Source: JBHGBB01 sp041946755 (GTDB lineage: Bacteria; UBP4; UBA4092; JAOAEQ01). Taken from it: a DNA stretch of 14,169 nucleotides. The DNA lies in assembly GCA_041946755.1 (NCBI GenBank), contig JBHGBB010000094.1, positions 1-14,169 of the forward strand. Reading direction: 5' to 3'. The notes beneath the pieces were generated by a model. That model saw only the letters and a program-made list of their open reading frames with translations. It was not told where the DNA came from and made no database searches. Each line of letters starts with the position of its first letter. The stretch's first letter is position 1. The translations under genes and the position numbers were made by a program. Shown here one piece after another: positions 13,056 to 14,169 of this stretch.

Positions 13056-13955
13056 ATGCAATGGAGATTGATATTAGACGATAAACACGATGCTTATAAG
13101 AATATGGCGGTAGATGAATCGATATTGCAGTATACGGTTAGCTCATCTACCGCTACCCCTACCCTACGGTTCTATCAATGGACATGCCCTTCGATAAGTC
13201 TCGGTAGGTTCCAGAACCTGGAGCAGGAAATAAATCTGGAGAATTGTTTGCAGGATAAGGTGCCGGTAGTTCGCAGACCTACCGGCGGTAGAGCGGTATA
13301 TCATAATTCTGAATTAACCTATAGTCTCATTATTCCGGATAAATATACCGCGATACCAACCAATATCACCGAATCGTATAAGGTAATCAGTTCAGCGTTT
13401 GTTAAGGGACTGAAACTGCTGGGAATTAATGCGGAACTTGAAAAGCCAAGTGCAGAAGTCAGAAGTCAGAAGTCAGAAGTCAGAAAACTAACGACAGAAG
13501 ATAGAAGTAAGAAGTTAGAAGTTAAAAATCCGAAATCCGAAATCCGAAATCCGAAATCGGCCACGGCTTCGCCGCTGTGTTTCGCATCTACCAGCCGATA
13601 TGAGGTAACAGTTAACGGCAAGAAGCTGATCGGGTCAGCCCAACGCCGGATACAGAACGCGATGCTGCAACAGGGATCGATATTATTGGATTACGATCCT
13701 AGGAAAGAGCAACGGTATTTTTTAGTAAATCCCGGGACGGATTCTGAGTTTATGGCGAATTGCGTTACTGCAATCAATAAACATCTGCCGGAACCGGTGA
13801 ACCTAGAGACTTTAATCAATCATTTGATACAAGGGTTTGCGAAAGAGTTCCGGGTAGAATTCGAGGTGGGTACTCTCTCTAAACCGGAACAGAAGCTATC
13901 CGAATCATTACTCACCGAGAAATACCTGACCGATGCTTGGAACAAGCATCGGTAG
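13056..13955 (+). CDS. lipM: LipM-type octanoyl/lipoyl transferase with a repeat-derived insert
   Basis: Member of the BPL/LplA/LipB superfamily that attaches octanoyl or lipoyl groups to carrier proteins such as GcvH. The N-terminus WRLILDDKHDAYKNMAVDESIL, the lipoyl-pocket motif RRPTGGRAVYH (73-83), SPLCFASTSRYEVTVNGKKL (172-191), IGSAQRR (192-198) and the C-terminal LTDAWNKHR (291-299) agree with the family. Cys175 falls where the LipM catalytic cysteine is expected, and the protein lacks the extra C-terminal domain of ATP-using LplA. I therefore favour LipM over a lipoate ligase. It has 299 residues. Residues 134-168 are five heptapeptide repeats encoded by DNA heptamers of families E and B, placed in a loop that varies in length in the family. 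No Shine-Dalgarno is visible. Downstream of gcvH and gcvP, it probably helps lipoylate GcvH. Confidence 0.85.
   Translation: MQWRLILDDKHDAYKNMAVDESILQYTVSSSTATPTLRFYQWTCPSISLGRFQNLEQEINLENCLQDKVPVVRRPTGGRAVYHNSELTYSLIIPDKYTAIPTNITESYKVISSAFVKGLKLLGINAELEKPSAEVRSQKSEVRKLTTEDRSKKLEVKNPKSEIRNPKSATASPLCFASTSRYEVTVNGKKLIGSAQRRIQNAMLQQGSILLDYDPRKEQRYFLVNPGTDSEFMANCVTAINKHLPEPVNLETLINHLIQGFAKEFRVEFEVGTLSKPEQKLSESLLTEKYLTDAWNKHR
13454..13560 (+). repeat. in-frame heptamer array (families E and B) inside lipM
   Basis: Ten seven-base units in one phase occupy 13454-13523, four of them exact AGAAGTC, the rest variants such as AGAAGTT. After two A bases, five more units occupy 13526-13560, four of them exact AAATCCG. 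Since three heptamers are 21 bases, the array stays open and encodes EVRSQKS, EVRKLTT, EDRSKKL, EVKNPKS and EIRNPKS (residues 134-168). Confidence 0.9.
13930..13954. repeat. perfect 11-bp hairpin at the lipM stop codon
   Basis: ACCGATGCTTG (13930-13940), loop GAA, and CAAGCATCGGT (13944-13954) pair perfectly. The sequence encodes TDAWNKHR and the first base of the stop codon. No T-tract follows on either strand, so it does not look like a standard intrinsic terminator. Confidence 0.7.
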
Positions 13956-13958
13956 AAG

Positions 13959-14033
13959 ATTCAATGCAAATTTAGCACTATCCATTTTAAATTTTAAATT
14001 CAAAATGCTAAATGCTAAATTTTAAATGATTCT
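13959..14033. repeat. family A palindrome downstream of lipM
   Basis: Two 36-base arms (13959-13994 and 13998-14033) match at about 27 positions after reverse complementation. The right arm holds two AAATGCT heptamers, the complement of the TTTAGCA units elsewhere. It begins four bases after the lipM stop. Confidence 0.7.
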
Positions 14034-14139
14034 CCTGTCTCTTTTTTCTTAGAACTTGGGTACACTCTTCTCTTCTTTTTCTATACTATATTTATTACAT
14101 TGCATTTGTGAATAACTGTTTCCTAAATCCGGTCAGAAA

Positions 14140-14166
14140 ATCAGATTGGCAGCCTGCCAATCTGAT
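14140..14166 (-). terminator. 13-bp palindrome, possible terminator of a minus-strand gene to the right
   Basis: ATCAGATTGGCAG and CTGCCAATCTGAT are exact inverted copies around one base, giving a 12-bp stem with a three-base loop. On the minus strand the stem runs into TTTTCTG, as in a weak intrinsic terminator. On the plus strand no T-run follows in the three bases left. The stretch 14034-14139 before it is pyrimidine-rich and otherwise shows nothing I can identify. It could instead be another dispersed palindrome. Confidence 0.4.
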
Positions 14167-14169
14167 CCG

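Noticed and set aside
13454..13560. Frameshift or pseudogene in lipM because of the low-complexity stretch
   Set aside because: The frame remains open and conserved motifs on both sides are in the same frame, so the gene appears intact.

Overview
The window comes from a diderm (Gram-negative type) bacterium of moderate G+C. A TolC-type outer-membrane protein with a Sec signal, a HlyD-type periplasmic adaptor and an inner-membrane ABC-2 permease show the two membranes. The split gcvPA/gcvPB glycine dehydrogenase, a LipM-type lipoyl-pathway protein and a TIGR00300-type LOR/SDH protein, together with abundant 7-nt-phased intergenic repeats, suggest an uncultivated lineage rather than a model proteobacterium. 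The phylum cannot be fixed from the sequence alone.

Layout. Bases 44-3821 hold a tightly packed three-gene exporter operon (tolC-like, hlyD-like, ABC-2 permease) with no ATPase gene in view. It converges on a minus-strand gene for a small unidentified exported protein (3975-4595). That gene is divergent from rsmB (16S rRNA m5C methyltransferase), which is followed by rpe (ribulose-phosphate epimerase). Bases 6902-11488 encode the glycine cleavage system in the order gcvT, gcvH, gcvPA, gcvPB. A LOR/SDH-domain protein (probable NAD-dependent ornithine cyclodeaminase) and a LipM-type octanoyl/lipoyl transferase follow, all on the plus strand. GcvPA/PB decarboxylate glycine onto the lipoyl arm of GcvH (Lys59) and GcvT passes the methylene group to tetrahydrofolate. 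The LipM-type enzyme probably helps load GcvH. Dihydrolipoyl dehydrogenase (L protein) and lipoate synthase are not in the window.

The most unusual content is not a gene. Every spacer from rsmB to the right end holds a short-period repeat element, and I sort these into five families by sequence: A (TTTAGCA heptamers), B (AAATCCG/ATTCGAT heptamers), C (CACAAAG/CACTAAG), D (CGCAGAG/CGCTAAG) and E (AGTAGAC/AGAAGTC heptamers). Several are long imperfect palindromes. Some arms form the ends of genes: the last six codons of rpe, the last six codons of gcvPA and the rsmB stop codon. Families E and B also lie, in frame, inside the lipM-like gene, where 15 DNA heptamers encode five seven-residue peptide repeats just before the presumed catalytic cysteine. 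The compact exporter operon has no such elements between its genes.

No gene-free stretch exceeds 300 bases. I saw no tRNA, rRNA, CRISPR array, transposase or glycine riboswitch.
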